22,266 nucleotides of DNA, taken from Alphaproteobacteria bacterium. Its GTDB lineage: Bacteria; Pseudomonadota; Alphaproteobacteria; Puniceispirillales; Puniceispirillaceae. The stretch's first letter is position 1. Each line of letters starts with the position of its first letter. Positions 1-7,297 of the stretch are shown here, piece after piece. The stretch is from the NCBI GenBank assembly GCA_011522945.1, contig WTHY01000050.1:1-22266 (forward strand), given 5' to 3'. The notes below the pieces were generated by a model. It was not told the origin of the DNA and made no database searches. It saw only the letters and a list, made by a program, of their open reading frames with translations. The position numbers and the translations under genes are program-made.

Positions 1-73
1 GTCGCCATCTAGTTAAAGGGCAGGCATTTTGGCCGTATCTGATTACAGACATCTCTATTAGATTTTGGAGAAA

Positions 74-150
74 TGGCGCGCTCGGGAAGATTCGAACTCC
101 CGACCCCTAGATTCGTAGTCTAGTGCTCTATCCAGCTGAGCTACGAGCGC
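74..150 (-). tRNA. tRNA-Arg (anticodon ACG)
   Basis: Read on the minus strand this is a complete 77-nt cloverleaf. The 7-bp acceptor stem pairs GCGCTCG with CGAGCGC, followed by discriminator G and an encoded CCA (complement of 74-76). The D-arm carries AGCTGGATAGAGC. The anticodon stem CTAGA/TCTAG closes a seven-base loop CTACGAA with anticodon ACG. The T-arm has the GTTCGAATC loop. The ACG anticodon (A34 normally edited to inosine by TadA) decodes CGU/CGC/CGA arginine codons. Start and end follow the acceptor stem and the CCA. Confidence 0.97.
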
Positions 151-521
151 GTATTACAGTGGCGAGGCTTTGCCTTACCATTTGTGAGCGGGACATTACC
201 GCTGAGATGCAGGATTGTCCAGTGTAAATTATGCGGCAATTTTCGTCAGTTTGAAAAACACATTATATAAGGGCAAAGTCTTCCCAGTCTATTTGTTCAG
301 GGATTAGTGCATTATGCCACACGCAATCAGATTATGTGGCTATTGGCTGATTGTCTTTAAAGGCAGTTTTACACAAGTCATATTGCGGCGGCAGGAAAAC
401 TATTTCTGGTCATTGGTCAATTAGATGCCTTATAAGGTGGCTCAAGATTATAAGTGCCATATCTGAAACGCATATGAAGCGTATATAAAGTGATAGGGGC
501 AGATAGCGTAACGAGGCGACT
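151..521. other. 370-bp gap between tRNA-Arg and gpt
   Basis: No convincing gene lies in this stretch. It is A/T-rich and must hold the divergent promoters of the tRNA (-) and gpt (+). For gpt, TATAAA at 484-489 is a possible -10 box, but no good -35 stands at 16-18 bp. ACGC (469-472) and GCGT (479-482) flank ATATGA as a short dyad just before it. A 36-codon ATG frame at 314-424 has a weak AGGGA sequence 10 nt upstream, but no composition or family signal that would support calling it a gene. Confidence 0.5.
193..221 (-). promoter_or_regulatory. possible promoter of the tRNA-Arg gene
   Basis: On the minus strand a TGGACA box (complement of 216-221) lies 17 bp before TAATGT (complement of 193-198), which would start transcription about 35 nt before the tRNA. 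The -35 box matches TTGACA at 5 of 6 positions; the -10 match is poor. Tentative. Confidence 0.25.
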
Positions 522-1004
522 ATGAATGCAGCGAGCACAAAATCATTTCCAGTATCTTGGGAAGAATTACACCGTACTTCAAAAGCCCTTGCCTGGCGGT
601 TGCTAGAGCTTGGTCCGTTTCAGGGTATTGTTGCTGTGACACGCGGCGGCTTGGTGCCAGCCGCTATTGTTGCGCGCGAATTGGAAATCAGACTTATTGA
701 TACAGCCTGTCTGGCATCTTACAGAGACCAAGAACAAGGCAGTGTTGATGTGCTAAAACCTGCGAGCCTTGCTGATGATGGTGAGGGCTGGCTTATTATT
801 GATGATCTTGTGGATACAGGTGAAACAGCTAAGGTGCTCCGCCAGCTTATGCCAAAGGCGCATTTTGCGACGGTTTATGCCAAGCCCTCCGGCAGGCCAC
901 TTGTTGACACATTTGTGACAGAGGTATCTCAGGATACCTGGATTTACTTCCCATGGGATTTGGAGCCACAACCATCTCGCCCCATTGTGAATCAGACTCT
1001 GTAA
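522..1004 (+). CDS. gpt: xanthine phosphoribosyltransferase (Gpt type)
   Basis: A purine-salvage enzyme that transfers the ribose-phosphate of PRPP to xanthine, guanine and, less well, hypoxanthine, giving nucleotides in the cytosol. The 160-residue protein is close to the length of E. coli Gpt and follows it along its whole span: 'VAVTRGGLVPAA' near residue 37, 'RPLVDTFV' near 125, 'QDTWIYFPWD' near 136, and the PRPP-binding acid loop 'LIIDDLVDTGET' near residue 91. The ATG at 522 has GAGG about 8 nt upstream. It stands alone after a 370-bp gap and runs convergently toward the histidine kinase gene, with 29 bp between the stop codons. I see no defect. Another type I phosphoribosyltransferase specificity is possible but unlikely. 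Confidence 0.93.
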   Translation: MNAASTKSFPVSWEELHRTSKALAWRLLELGPFQGIVAVTRGGLVPAAIVARELEIRLIDTACLASYRDQEQGSVDVLKPASLADDGEGWLIIDDLVDTGETAKVLRQLMPKAHFATVYAKPSGRPLVDTFVTEVSQDTWIYFPWDLEPQPSRPIVNQTL

Positions 1005-1033
1005 GCAGCTCAAAAGACTTGTATTTAATAGAG

Positions 1034-2290
1034 TTAGGCTGCTTTTGTTTGCGCCTGTCCAGGCCGCTGGTTCTTTGGCAATATATCAGCGGGTAGCTGG
1101 AGACGAAATTCACTGCCACTATCGCCAGTACGTGATAATTTGATATCGCCGCCCATCGCCAATGCCAAATCTTTAGCGATCGACAAGCCAAGACCTGAGC
1201 CACGATGGCCACTGAAAAATGCAGAAAATAAATGTGGCTGCATATCAGCGCCAATGCCTGGCCCATTATCAGACACATCTATGACAGCTAGATGTCCGGC
1301 ACGCCAAACATCAAGCATAATCTGTGTTGCGCCTGCGCGGGCCGCATTTCGGCTAAGATTCAGGAGCAGACGCTTAAACATAACAGGATCAACAAATAGC
1401 CTGTCAGCCCCGGCCCAAATAATCTTAATATCAGAGGAAGCTTTCAACTCTTCTGTCAAAGGCGCCAATTTTACACAAATAGGCTTTGGTTCTGGCTGCA
1501 AGGTCAGATAATCCAGCATATGCTGACAGAATTGGCTAGCATCCTCCAGAGATCGATTGATAATCGGACTTGCCGAGCGAATACGAGGATCCTCTGACAT
1601 ATCAAGCGCATCTGATACTAATGTTGCAGCGCCTAATATGTTGCGCAGGTCATGATTGATTTTCGCAACAGCTATCCCAATATCCGCCAGCCTGTCCTTT
1701 TGACGCAGGGCGAGCCTGATATCAGTAGCCAATCCTGACAAGTTAGCAGCTGTTTGCACAAGTTCCTGAGGCGCATCTTTCATATCCAGAGGTGCAATAA
1801 GCTGCCGTGGATTCTCAGCCAGCGACGCAATATAGCGATTAATATCGGATATTGGATTTGAAACACGCGCTAGATATCCCTGCCGTACCCATAAAGCTGA
1901 GGCGGTGGATAATATCAGGGCACTACAATATAGCGTGATCGCCCTCTGCCATAGATCTTTTTTTAGGGGTGTTGATTCAATTTCAGAATAAAAAATGTCA
2001 GTGCCTGACATTTGCGCAAGCCAAATTTGACACTCTGCAGGCAAGGTTAACAGAACCCAGGTGGTTTTTAGATTCTCAAAAAAGCTGGTAGAGGCAGGAT
2101 ATAGAATCACATCATCTGGTGTCGGGATACCAGTTGCCAGCTGTAGGCTTGATAGCTGAAATGCTAGAAGTTGGTCGCGCAATAAAATGAAAAGCGGCTG
2201 GCAAATAAGGCTTGTGATAAGCAGCGTTACAATAAATACCGCTAAGGCCAGCCTGTTGCCTGAAGTCTTTAATGCGTTAAGTGACTTCAT
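1034..2290 (-). CDS. orphan membrane-bound sensor histidine kinase
   Basis: A predicted two-component sensor kinase. Numbered from the ATG at 2290 (418 aa), there is a hydrophobic segment near residues 13-37, a periplasmic stretch of about 80 residues with no domain I recognise, and a second membrane segment near 116-135. A linker follows, then an H-box 'INHDLRNILG' with phospho-acceptor His near 213, an N-box 'LLLNLSRNAARAGA' near 308-321, 'DNGPGIG' near 341 and 'GSGLGLSIAKD' near 364: a complete DHp and HATPase core. No response regulator lies in this window, so its partner is elsewhere. Start choice: the frame extends to a TTG at 2317 preceded by AGGAAG, but the ATG at 2290 has AGGACAGG at good spacing and I prefer it. 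The signal sensed cannot be told. Confidence 0.88.
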   Translation of the reverse strand: MKSLNALKTSGNRLALAVFIVTLLITSLICQPLFILLRDQLLAFQLSSLQLATGIPTPDDVILYPASTSFFENLKTTWVLLTLPAECQIWLAQMSGTDIFYSEIESTPLKKDLWQRAITLYCSALILSTASALWVRQGYLARVSNPISDINRYIASLAENPRQLIAPLDMKDAPQELVQTAANLSGLATDIRLALRQKDRLADIGIAVAKINHDLRNILGAATLVSDALDMSEDPRIRSASPIINRSLEDASQFCQHMLDYLTLQPEPKPICVKLAPLTEELKASSDIKIIWAGADRLFVDPVMFKRLLLNLSRNAARAGATQIMLDVWRAGHLAVIDVSDNGPGIGADMQPHLFSAFFSGHRGSGLGLSIAKDLALAMGGDIKLSRTGDSGSEFRLQLPADILPKNQRPGQAQTKAA

Positions 2291-2457
2291 AATCTGAACC
2301 TGTCCTATATGACGCAAATTATCTTCCTGTCAAAAATGAACACACGGAATATGTACGTCAAATCAAATAATCAATATAGTTGGTCGAATGGTACTAACCA
2401 TATGGTCAGTTTGCACATGTTAGCAGCGTTAATAAATGTCTCCTAATATATGGCAAG

Positions 2458-2471
2458 CTCATCATGATGAG
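2458..2471. promoter_or_regulatory. 14-bp perfect palindrome just upstream of the rpmH -35 box
   Basis: CTCATCATGATGAG is its own reverse complement. It ends 6 bp before the TTGACA of the rpmH promoter, a place where an activator or repressor dimer could bind. No regulator family is recognised from the sequence; the function is inference. Confidence 0.35.
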
Positions 2472-2477
2472 ATCTGC

Positions 2478-2506
2478 TTGACATGCGGTAGGGTTCCTTC
2501 TATAAA
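2478..2506 (+). promoter_or_regulatory. near-consensus sigma-70 promoter of the rpmH operon
   Basis: TTGACA (2478-2483) and TATAAA (2501-2506) are separated by exactly 17 bp, so the -35 box is perfect and the -10 box has 5 of 6 consensus bases. Transcription should start near 2512-2514, giving a leader of about 63 nt before rpmH. The perfect palindrome GCCTCGAGGC (2511-2520) lies at the expected start site. This is the best promoter in the window and suits a highly expressed ribosomal protein operon. Confidence 0.85.
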
Positions 2507-2575
2507 CCCAGCCTCGAGGCCGCTTTGAGGTCTCACCTAGATTCGGTTTTAAAGAGATAGAAAGGCAGTTTTGCC

Positions 2576-2710
2576 ATGAAGCGCACCTACCAACCAAGTG
2601 TTCTTGTCCGCAAGCGTCGGCATGGATTCCGCGCGCGTATGGCTACTGTTGGCGGACGCCGCGTGATTCGCGCCCGTCGTGCCAAAGGCCGTGCACGTCT
2701 ATCTGCTTAA
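2576..2710 (+). CDS. rpmH: 50S ribosomal protein L34
   Basis: A 44-residue, strongly basic protein of the large ribosomal subunit. It begins MKRTYQPS, continues with 'RKRRHGFRARMAT' and 'GGRRVIRARRAKGRARL', the family's near-invariant pattern, and has the usual length. Position 9 is Val in 'PSVLVRKRR', where Lys, Asn or Arg is more common. The ATG at 2576 follows AAAGGCAG about 8 nt upstream. It is the first gene of the rpmH-rnpA-yidD-yidC cluster, whose order is conserved across bacteria, and lies about 70 bp behind a strong promoter. Confidence 0.98.
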   Translation: MKRTYQPSVLVRKRRHGFRARMATVGGRRVIRARRAKGRARLSA

Positions 2711-2725
2711 TCTCTAGCTAGAGAT
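2710..2725. repeat. 16-bp perfect palindrome directly after the rpmH stop
   Basis: ATCTCTAGCTAGAGAT is perfectly self-complementary and begins on the last base of the rpmH stop codon. In RNA it could form a short hairpin (about 6 bp with a small loop), with no T-tract behind it. Two further CTAG tetramers follow at 2734-2737 and 2752-2755, so CTAG occurs four times in 45 bp. Possible roles are a 3'-end stabiliser or partial attenuator between rpmH and rnpA; neither is shown. Confidence 0.5.
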
Positions 2726-2788
2726 AAATAACGCTAGATACAATTCAAAACCTAGAGTTGCTGACTGCCGCATGTTATGGTGGGGCAT

Positions 2789-3415
2789 ATGAGCTGCTTC
2801 CTACATTTAACAAAACGTTCAGAATTTTTGCGTGTGCAAAATCGCGGCAGCAAAGCTGTGTCTAAAGCCTTTGTATTACAAGGTTGCCAACGAGCAGCCA
2901 GCGCAGATGATAGTGCTAGCTGGCGCGTTGGGTTTACAGCGTCAAAACGTGTTGGAAATGCCGTTCGACGTAATCGCGCAAAGCGCCGGTTGCGGGCACT
3001 TGTCAGACAAGAAATGCCAGATTTGGCGAGACCACAGATAGATTATGTATTGATTGCACGTATAGCGGCTACAGAGACGTCATACCGGTTGGATCCTAAA
3101 GCGCTTCGGATAGCCGTAAAAGAGCTGCATAAAAAACTAGATCGAAGATCAGCTGCCAGCGGGTCAACCAGCGGGTCAAACACCAACGCGCCAAAGGCTA
3201 GCGGTTCAAAGGCCAATGTTGCAGATGCCAGTGGCGCGACTGCTAGTGAGCCTAAAATTAATGATATAAAGGGGCTGGCTTCGTATAAGTCTGCCCAGCC
3301 ACATGCTGAACCGGAACCCATGGGGATTGATTCAGAGCGTGCGCCAATAACATCGGAAAATATAGATCTTGAAGCTAAGTCAGGCCCTGTTAGAACCGCT
3401 AAAGGGGCCAAGTAA
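2789..3415 (+). CDS. rnpA: ribonuclease P protein component with long C-terminal tail
   Basis: The protein cofactor of RNase P, which binds the catalytic RNA and helps it recognise the 5' leaders of pre-tRNAs. From ATG 2789 the protein has 208 residues. Residues 1-120 carry the family fold: 'LTKRSEFLRVQ' at the N-terminus, 'VGFTASKRVGNAVRRNRAKRRLR' region at about 47-69 with the RNR signature, and a basic helix ending near 'KELHKKLDRR'. RnpA usually ends near 110-130 residues. Here about 88 more follow, rich in Ser, Gly, Ala, Asn and Lys, probably disordered and containing a DNA tandem repeat (3156-3179). An in-frame ATG at 2777 would add four residues; 2789 matches the usual N-terminus better. 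The last codons carry the Shine-Dalgarno sequence of yidD. Confidence 0.95.
   Translation: MSCFLHLTKRSEFLRVQNRGSKAVSKAFVLQGCQRAASADDSASWRVGFTASKRVGNAVRRNRAKRRLRALVRQEMPDLARPQIDYVLIARIAATETSYRLDPKALRIAVKELHKKLDRRSAASGSTSGSNTNAPKASGSKANVADASGATASEPKINDIKGLASYKSAQPHAEPEPMGIDSERAPITSENIDLEAKSGPVRTAKGAK
3156..3179 (+). repeat. 12-bp tandem duplication in the rnpA tail
   Basis: CCAGCGGGTCAA occurs twice back to back, encoding Ser-Gly-Ser-Thr and Ser-Gly-Ser-Asn. A looser third relative (AGCGGTTCAAAGGCC) follows from about 3200. Because the unit is a multiple of three, gain or loss keeps the frame, which suggests the RnpA tail grows by slippage. Confidence 0.8.
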
Positions 3416-3416
3416 A

Positions 3417-3695
3417 TTGTGGCGTATTAATGCTGTATATAACGTCTTTTCCAGAGTGCTAATATATCTCTTAAAAGGGTTTATTAGACTCTATCAACTC
3501 CTAATTTCGCCTTGGCTTGGGCAAAATTGTCGATATGATCCGACATGTTCTGCATATGCGCTTGCCGCTTTAGAGCGTTTTGGACCATTGCAAGGTAGCT
3601 GGATTGCCGTTAAACGTATTGCACGATGTCATCCTTTTGGCGGATCTGGTTATGATCCGGTACCTGACGCTAGAAAAAAGGATGAGCCGTCATAG
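3417..3695 (+). CDS. yidD: membrane protein insertion efficiency factor YidD
   Basis: A small protein of the inner face of the plasma membrane that aids YidC-dependent insertion. From the TTG at 3417 it has 92 residues. An amphipathic, hydrophobic N-terminal part ('LIRLYQLLISPWLG'-like, residues 14-35) is followed by the family core: 'CRYDPTCSAYALAALERFG' with two cysteines, then 'CHPFGGSGYDPVP'. Start choice: the frame is open further upstream inside rnpA, but TTG 3417 has AAGGGG (3402-3407) at 9-nt spacing and lies 1 nt after the rnpA stop. A GTG at 3456 is an alternative without a good ribosome-binding site. It lies between rnpA and yidC, as in most bacteria; a 142-bp gap to yidC follows, with no clear promoter or terminator. 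Confidence 0.93.
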   Translation: MWRINAVYNVFSRVLIYLLKGFIRLYQLLISPWLGQNCRYDPTCSAYALAALERFGPLQGSWIAVKRIARCHPFGGSGYDPVPDARKKDEPS

Positions 3696-3837
3696 CTGTG
3701 TCGGGTCGAATAAAATGAAACGGTATTGCTGGATGTCAGAGTAAAGGGCTGATATCGGAAATGCGGAATTTGAGTGAGAGTGCTATGTTTTCGGCAAAGC
3801 ACCCTTGCAAATGTAGGTAACAAATAAAGGTGGGGCT

Positions 3838-5577
3838 ATGTCTCCTGATAATCGAAATCTTCTAGCAGCTATGGTGCTGTCCTTCGCCATTCTGGTTGGC
3901 TGGCAAATCATATTTGTGGAACCAGAATTAGAGGCGCAGCGCGCACGTGTGGCATCTGAGGCACTTCTTGAGGATCCTGCCACGTCAGGGGCTATTCAGG
4001 CTGCACAATCTGCCTCAGCAACAGGAACAGGCCTAGCCTCTACATCCAATGCAGATGCAGCTGTGGATGCGGTACGAATTACAATTGATGCACCAAGATT
4101 ATCTGGCTCTCTGACAACAGCTGGCAGCCGTATTGATGATTTGGTAATGCTTGATTATCAAGTTGAGCTGAATGGAACAGATGACCCTGTCCGTTTGCTA
4201 CGGCCGGTAGATGGCGAGCTTCCCTATTTCATGGAATTGGGTTGGGTTAGCGCGGATGCTGATCAGCCTGTCCCAACATCCAAGACAGTATGGCAGACAA
4301 ATGATTCTGTTTTATCACCAGATAGTCCTGTCACATTATTCTGGGATAATGGTAAGGGACTTATCTTTGAGCGGCAAATCGAGATTGATGCCGATTATCT
4401 GTTCACCTTTACAGATAGTGTGCGCTCCAATCTGTCAGAAGCTATTAGCCTGAACCCTTATGGCCTTGTGCGCCGTCATGGCACGCCAGAATTGACCGGC
4501 ATTTACATTCTGCATGAAGGTCCACTTGGCGTATTTGACGAGCAGCTCAATGAAGAGGATTATTCTGAGCTGAAAAAGGCAGGTGCAGATGGGTTGAAAT
4601 ATACACCTGAGGCACAGGGTGGCTGGATTGGCATCACAGATAAATACTGGCTGACAGCTCTGATCCCGAATCAGGCGGAAACAGTCAGCTATAGCATGCG
4701 CTCTCTGGGTGGCATTCAGGATAGATATCAAACAGATTTCCTGGGGGCACCTATCTCTGTCGCGCCTGGTGAAACTATCAGCTGGTCCGCAAACCTGTTT
4801 GCAGGTGCAAAAAAATTATCGGTGCTTGATGGCTATGCAGATCAGTTAAATATTGCAAATTTTGACCTCGCGATTGACTTTGGCTGGTTCTATTTCCTCA
4901 CAAAACCATTTTTCTATGCGCTGAACTTCCTGTTCAGCATGTTCGGGAATTTTGGCGTGGCTATTATCATATTCACAGCGATTATGCGTCTAGCGATGTA
5001 CCCGCTAGCAAGTAAATCATATCGCTCAATGGGTAAGATGCGGCAGTTATCACCAAAGCTACAGGAAATGCGTGAAAGACATGGTGATGATCGTCAGAAG
5101 CTGAATCAGGAAATGATGGCACTCTATAAGCAGGAAAAGGTTAATCCGGCTGCTGGTTGTTTGCCTATTCTGTTGCAGATTCCTATCTTCTTTGCACTTT
5201 ACAAAGTGCTATATGTTTCGATTGAAATGCGGCATGCCCCATTTTATGGATGGGTACAGGATCTCTCAGATGTTGATCCAACATCAATCCTGAATTTGTT
5301 TGGTCTGCTTCCTTATTCGGTGGATATGTTCCCGCAATTTATGTCTATTGGCATTTGGCCTATTCTGATGGGTCTCACAATGTGGGTGCAGATGCGGCTT
5401 AACCCGACACCACCAGATCCAATTCAGGCAAAAATATTCCAGTATATGCCGATCTTCTTTACCTTCCTTTTGGCTGGTTTCCCGGCAGGTCTGGTGATTT
5501 ACTGGACAGTGAATAATTTACTATCGGTGATACAACAATGGTGGATTACCCGCTCGATGCAACCGAAAGCGAGCTAA
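3838..5577 (+). CDS. yidC: membrane protein insertase YidC
   Basis: The Oxa1/YidC insertase of the inner membrane, which inserts small membrane proteins alone or works with SecYEG. The 579-residue protein has the Gram-negative layout: an N-terminal membrane segment (about residues 7-26), a linker rich in Ala/Ser/Thr, a large periplasmic beta domain up to about 335, then the conserved five-helix C-terminal region. In that region 'FGVAIIIFTAIMRLAMYPL' holds the conserved hydrophilic-groove arginine, 'KMRQLSPKLQEMRERHGDDRQKLNQ' region forms the cytosolic hairpin, and 'NPAAGCLPILLQIPIFFALYKVL' and 'PAGLVIYWTVNNLLSVIQQ' regions are highly conserved. AAAGGTGGGG stands about 5 nt before the ATG. The 3' end overlaps engB by 40 bp. 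Confidence 0.97.
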   Translation: MSPDNRNLLAAMVLSFAILVGWQIIFVEPELEAQRARVASEALLEDPATSGAIQAAQSASATGTGLASTSNADAAVDAVRITIDAPRLSGSLTTAGSRIDDLVMLDYQVELNGTDDPVRLLRPVDGELPYFMELGWVSADADQPVPTSKTVWQTNDSVLSPDSPVTLFWDNGKGLIFERQIEIDADYLFTFTDSVRSNLSEAISLNPYGLVRRHGTPELTGIYILHEGPLGVFDEQLNEEDYSELKKAGADGLKYTPEAQGGWIGITDKYWLTALIPNQAETVSYSMRSLGGIQDRYQTDFLGAPISVAPGETISWSANLFAGAKKLSVLDGYADQLNIANFDLAIDFGWFYFLTKPFFYALNFLFSMFGNFGVAIIIFTAIMRLAMYPLASKSYRSMGKMRQLSPKLQEMRERHGDDRQKLNQEMMALYKQEKVNPAAGCLPILLQIPIFFALYKVLYVSIEMRHAPFYGWVQDLSDVDPTSILNLFGLLPYSVDMFPQFMSIGIWPILMGLTMWVQMRLNPTPPDPIQAKIFQYMPIFFTFLLAGFPAGLVIYWTVNNLLSVIQQWWITRSMQPKAS

Positions 5578-6248
5578 CCGAACGCGATCCAGCTGCCCCG
5601 TCTCCTTCTGAGCTTGAGACAGGGCGGCTGCTATTTGCCGGTCAGTGCGATTTTATTGCAGCATCCAACAAAATTGAATCTTTGCCGCCATTAAGCCGGC
5701 CGGAAATTGCTTTTGCCGGTCGGTCCAATGTCGGGAAATCCTCATTGGTCAACGCGTTGACAGGGCGGACAACTCTGGCACGGACCTCTCAGACGCCAGG
5801 GCGAACACGGCAGCTGATTTTCTTTAATCTAGCATCCCGACTGCATCTTGTTGATTTACCAGGCTATGGCTATGCAGCTGCACCAAAGACAGATATTCGC
5901 GATTGGACACGCCTGACAAAGACATTTCTGGCAGGCAGGCAAAGCCTTCAGCGTGTCTTACTATTGATCGATTCGCGTCGTGGCATTGGTAGTGTTGATA
6001 GCGATATTATGAAGCTCATGGATGATAGTGCTGTCAGCTGGGCTGTGGTTTTGACGAAAATGGATAAGCTGAAGGCACCTGCACAAGAGGCAGTTCTGAA
6101 AAAAACAGAAGAGACCTTGAAGACGCATGTAGCTGCCTATCCGCATGTATGGTCTACCTCTTCAGCCAATGGTAAAGGTATCCCGGAGCTGCGTGCACAT
6201 TTAGCTGGCATGGCTTTGGAGGCACCACAACGAGATAGTGTCGATTAA
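5538..6248 (+). CDS. engB: ribosome biogenesis GTP-binding protein EngB/YsxC
   Basis: A TrmE-Era-EngA-EngB-Septin family GTPase needed for late assembly of the large ribosomal subunit. The 236-residue protein shows the G motifs in order: G1 'GRSNVGKSS' near residue 62, G2/switch I 'TSQTPGRTRQL' near 82, G3 'DLPGYGYA' near 106, G4 'TKMDKL' near 172 and G5 'TSSANGKG' near 205. The first 35 or so residues are acidic and variable, as is usual. The ATG at 5538 lies inside yidC in another frame (40-bp overlap) with GGTGAT upstream. No later ATG precedes the G domain, so translation is probably coupled to yidC. It links the membrane-insertion genes with argB, a common alphaproteobacterial order. Confidence 0.95.
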   Translation: MVDYPLDATESELTERDPAAPSPSELETGRLLFAGQCDFIAASNKIESLPPLSRPEIAFAGRSNVGKSSLVNALTGRTTLARTSQTPGRTRQLIFFNLASRLHLVDLPGYGYAAAPKTDIRDWTRLTKTFLAGRQSLQRVLLLIDSRRGIGSVDSDIMKLMDDSAVSWAVVLTKMDKLKAPAQEAVLKKTEETLKTHVAAYPHVWSTSSANGKGIPELRAHLAGMALEAPQRDSVD

Positions 6249-6342
6249 GCGGCTATCGAACAGAAATGGTAAGCATCTGATGACAGCGCCTACCTATCTG
6301 CATTAAACTAGGCAAGATAGTTACGAAGTAAGGGACATAAAT

Positions 6343-7233
6343 ATGTCAGACGAAGATAATTGGCTGGAAAAGGCAGGCACGCTTGTAGAAGCACTACCTT
6401 ATATGCGCCGCTATGCTGGACAGCCTGTCGTGGTCAAATTTGGCGGTCATGCCATGGGAGAGCAAGCCTATATTGATGCATTTGCTGCCGATATGATGTT
6501 GCTGCGCCAGGTGGGCGCTCGGCCTGTAGTTGTCCATGGTGGCGGCCCGCAAATTGGCGCTATGTTAAAGCGGCTTGAAATTGAATCGAATTTTGTTGAC
6601 GGGCTTCGTATCACAGATGAAAGCACGATTTCGATTGTCGAGATGGTTCTTGCTGGCGGCATTAATAAGGCACTTGTTGCGGCGATTAATTCTGCAGGCG
6701 GTCGTGCTGTGGGGATTTCCGGAAAAGATGGCAATTTGCTGGAGGCAGAGAAGCTCACCCATAAGATGACGAATGATGCTGGCGCAGAAACACAGATTGA
6801 TTTGGGTTTTGTCGGCTATCCTGCACAGGTTAATCCTGATGTGGTGAATGCACTTGTTGAGGCTGATATGATACCGGTCATAGCCCCGACAGGCCTTGGC
6901 AGTGATGGCAAGACCTATAACATTAATGCAGATACAGCAGCCGGTGCTGTCGCTGGCGCCATGGGGGCAACACGTCTTCTGATGCTGACAGATGTGGCTG
7001 GCGTGAAAGATAAGGACGGTAATCTTATTTCCGAGCTGACAATATCACAGGCAAGAGACTTGATATCAGATGGTACGGTCAGTGGCGGTATGATCCCAAA
7101 ATTGGAAACCTGTATTGATGCCGTTGAATCAGGGGCTGAAGCGGCTGTGATTTTAGATGGCCGGACCTTGCATGCTGTGCTTGTTGAACTATTTACCGAA
7201 CATGGAATTGGCACGCTGATTACAGCTGGCTAA
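6343..7233 (+). CDS. argB: acetylglutamate kinase
   Basis: Phosphorylates N-acetyl-L-glutamate with ATP, the second step of arginine synthesis, in the cytosol. Motifs of the amino-acid-kinase fold are present: 'VVKFGGHAMG' near residue 30, the substrate loop 'VVHGGGPQIG' near 61, 'RITDESTISIVEMVLAGGIN' near 87-106, 'GISGKDGNLLEAEKL' near 123 and 'NINADTAAGAVAGAM' near 193. At 296 residues it is about 40 longer than E. coli ArgB. It has the N-terminal helix ('LVEALPYMRRY') typical of hexameric enzymes inhibited by arginine, so feedback inhibition is likely (family knowledge). The ATG at 6343 follows AAGTAAGGGA at good spacing. It begins 94 bp after engB, and a strong hairpin follows the gene at 7240-7270. 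Confidence 0.97.
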   Translation: MSDEDNWLEKAGTLVEALPYMRRYAGQPVVVKFGGHAMGEQAYIDAFAADMMLLRQVGARPVVVHGGGPQIGAMLKRLEIESNFVDGLRITDESTISIVEMVLAGGINKALVAAINSAGGRAVGISGKDGNLLEAEKLTHKMTNDAGAETQIDLGFVGYPAQVNPDVVNALVEADMIPVIAPTGLGSDGKTYNINADTAAGAVAGAMGATRLLMLTDVAGVKDKDGNLISELTISQARDLISDGTVSGGMIPKLETCIDAVESGAEAAVILDGRTLHAVLVELFTEHGIGTLITAG

Positions 7234-7239
7234 ATGTGA

Positions 7240-7270
7240 GTGATGTCGCTGCTCAATAGTGCGGCATCAC
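7240..7270 (+). terminator. hairpin after argB, possible weak terminator or 3'-end structure
   Basis: GTGATGTCGC (7240-7249) pairs with GCGGCATCAC (7261-7270) over 10 bp with one G-U wobble, closing an 11-nt loop. ATAATTTTG follows, so the T-tract is only four bases and four positions away from the stem. It fits a weak terminator or RNA-stabilising end of argB, 28 bp before the next start codon. Confidence 0.4.
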
Positions 7271-7297
7271 ATAATTTTGTGGGAAAGCCAGCGCATC

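Noticed and set aside
314..424. A 36-codon ATG frame on the + strand in the tRNA-gpt gap
   Set aside because: Only a weak AGGGA precedes it, it has no family resemblance, and short frames of this size arise by chance.
1003..1046. AAGCAGC/GCTGCTT inverted repeat followed by TTTT between gpt and the histidine kinase as a terminator
   Set aside because: The loop is 28 nt and the stem 7 bp, weak for an intrinsic terminator, and one arm lies next to kinase codons. Left uncalled.
2318..2575. Replication origin near rpmH
   Set aside because: No DnaA-box cluster (TTATCCACA-like), no AT-rich unwinding element with repeats and no dnaA gene are present; rpmH alone does not mark an origin in this group.
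3043..3411. Long antisense frame across rnpA
   Set aside because: It is the shadow of the rnpA tail's biased codons; it has no start signal and no recognisable protein.
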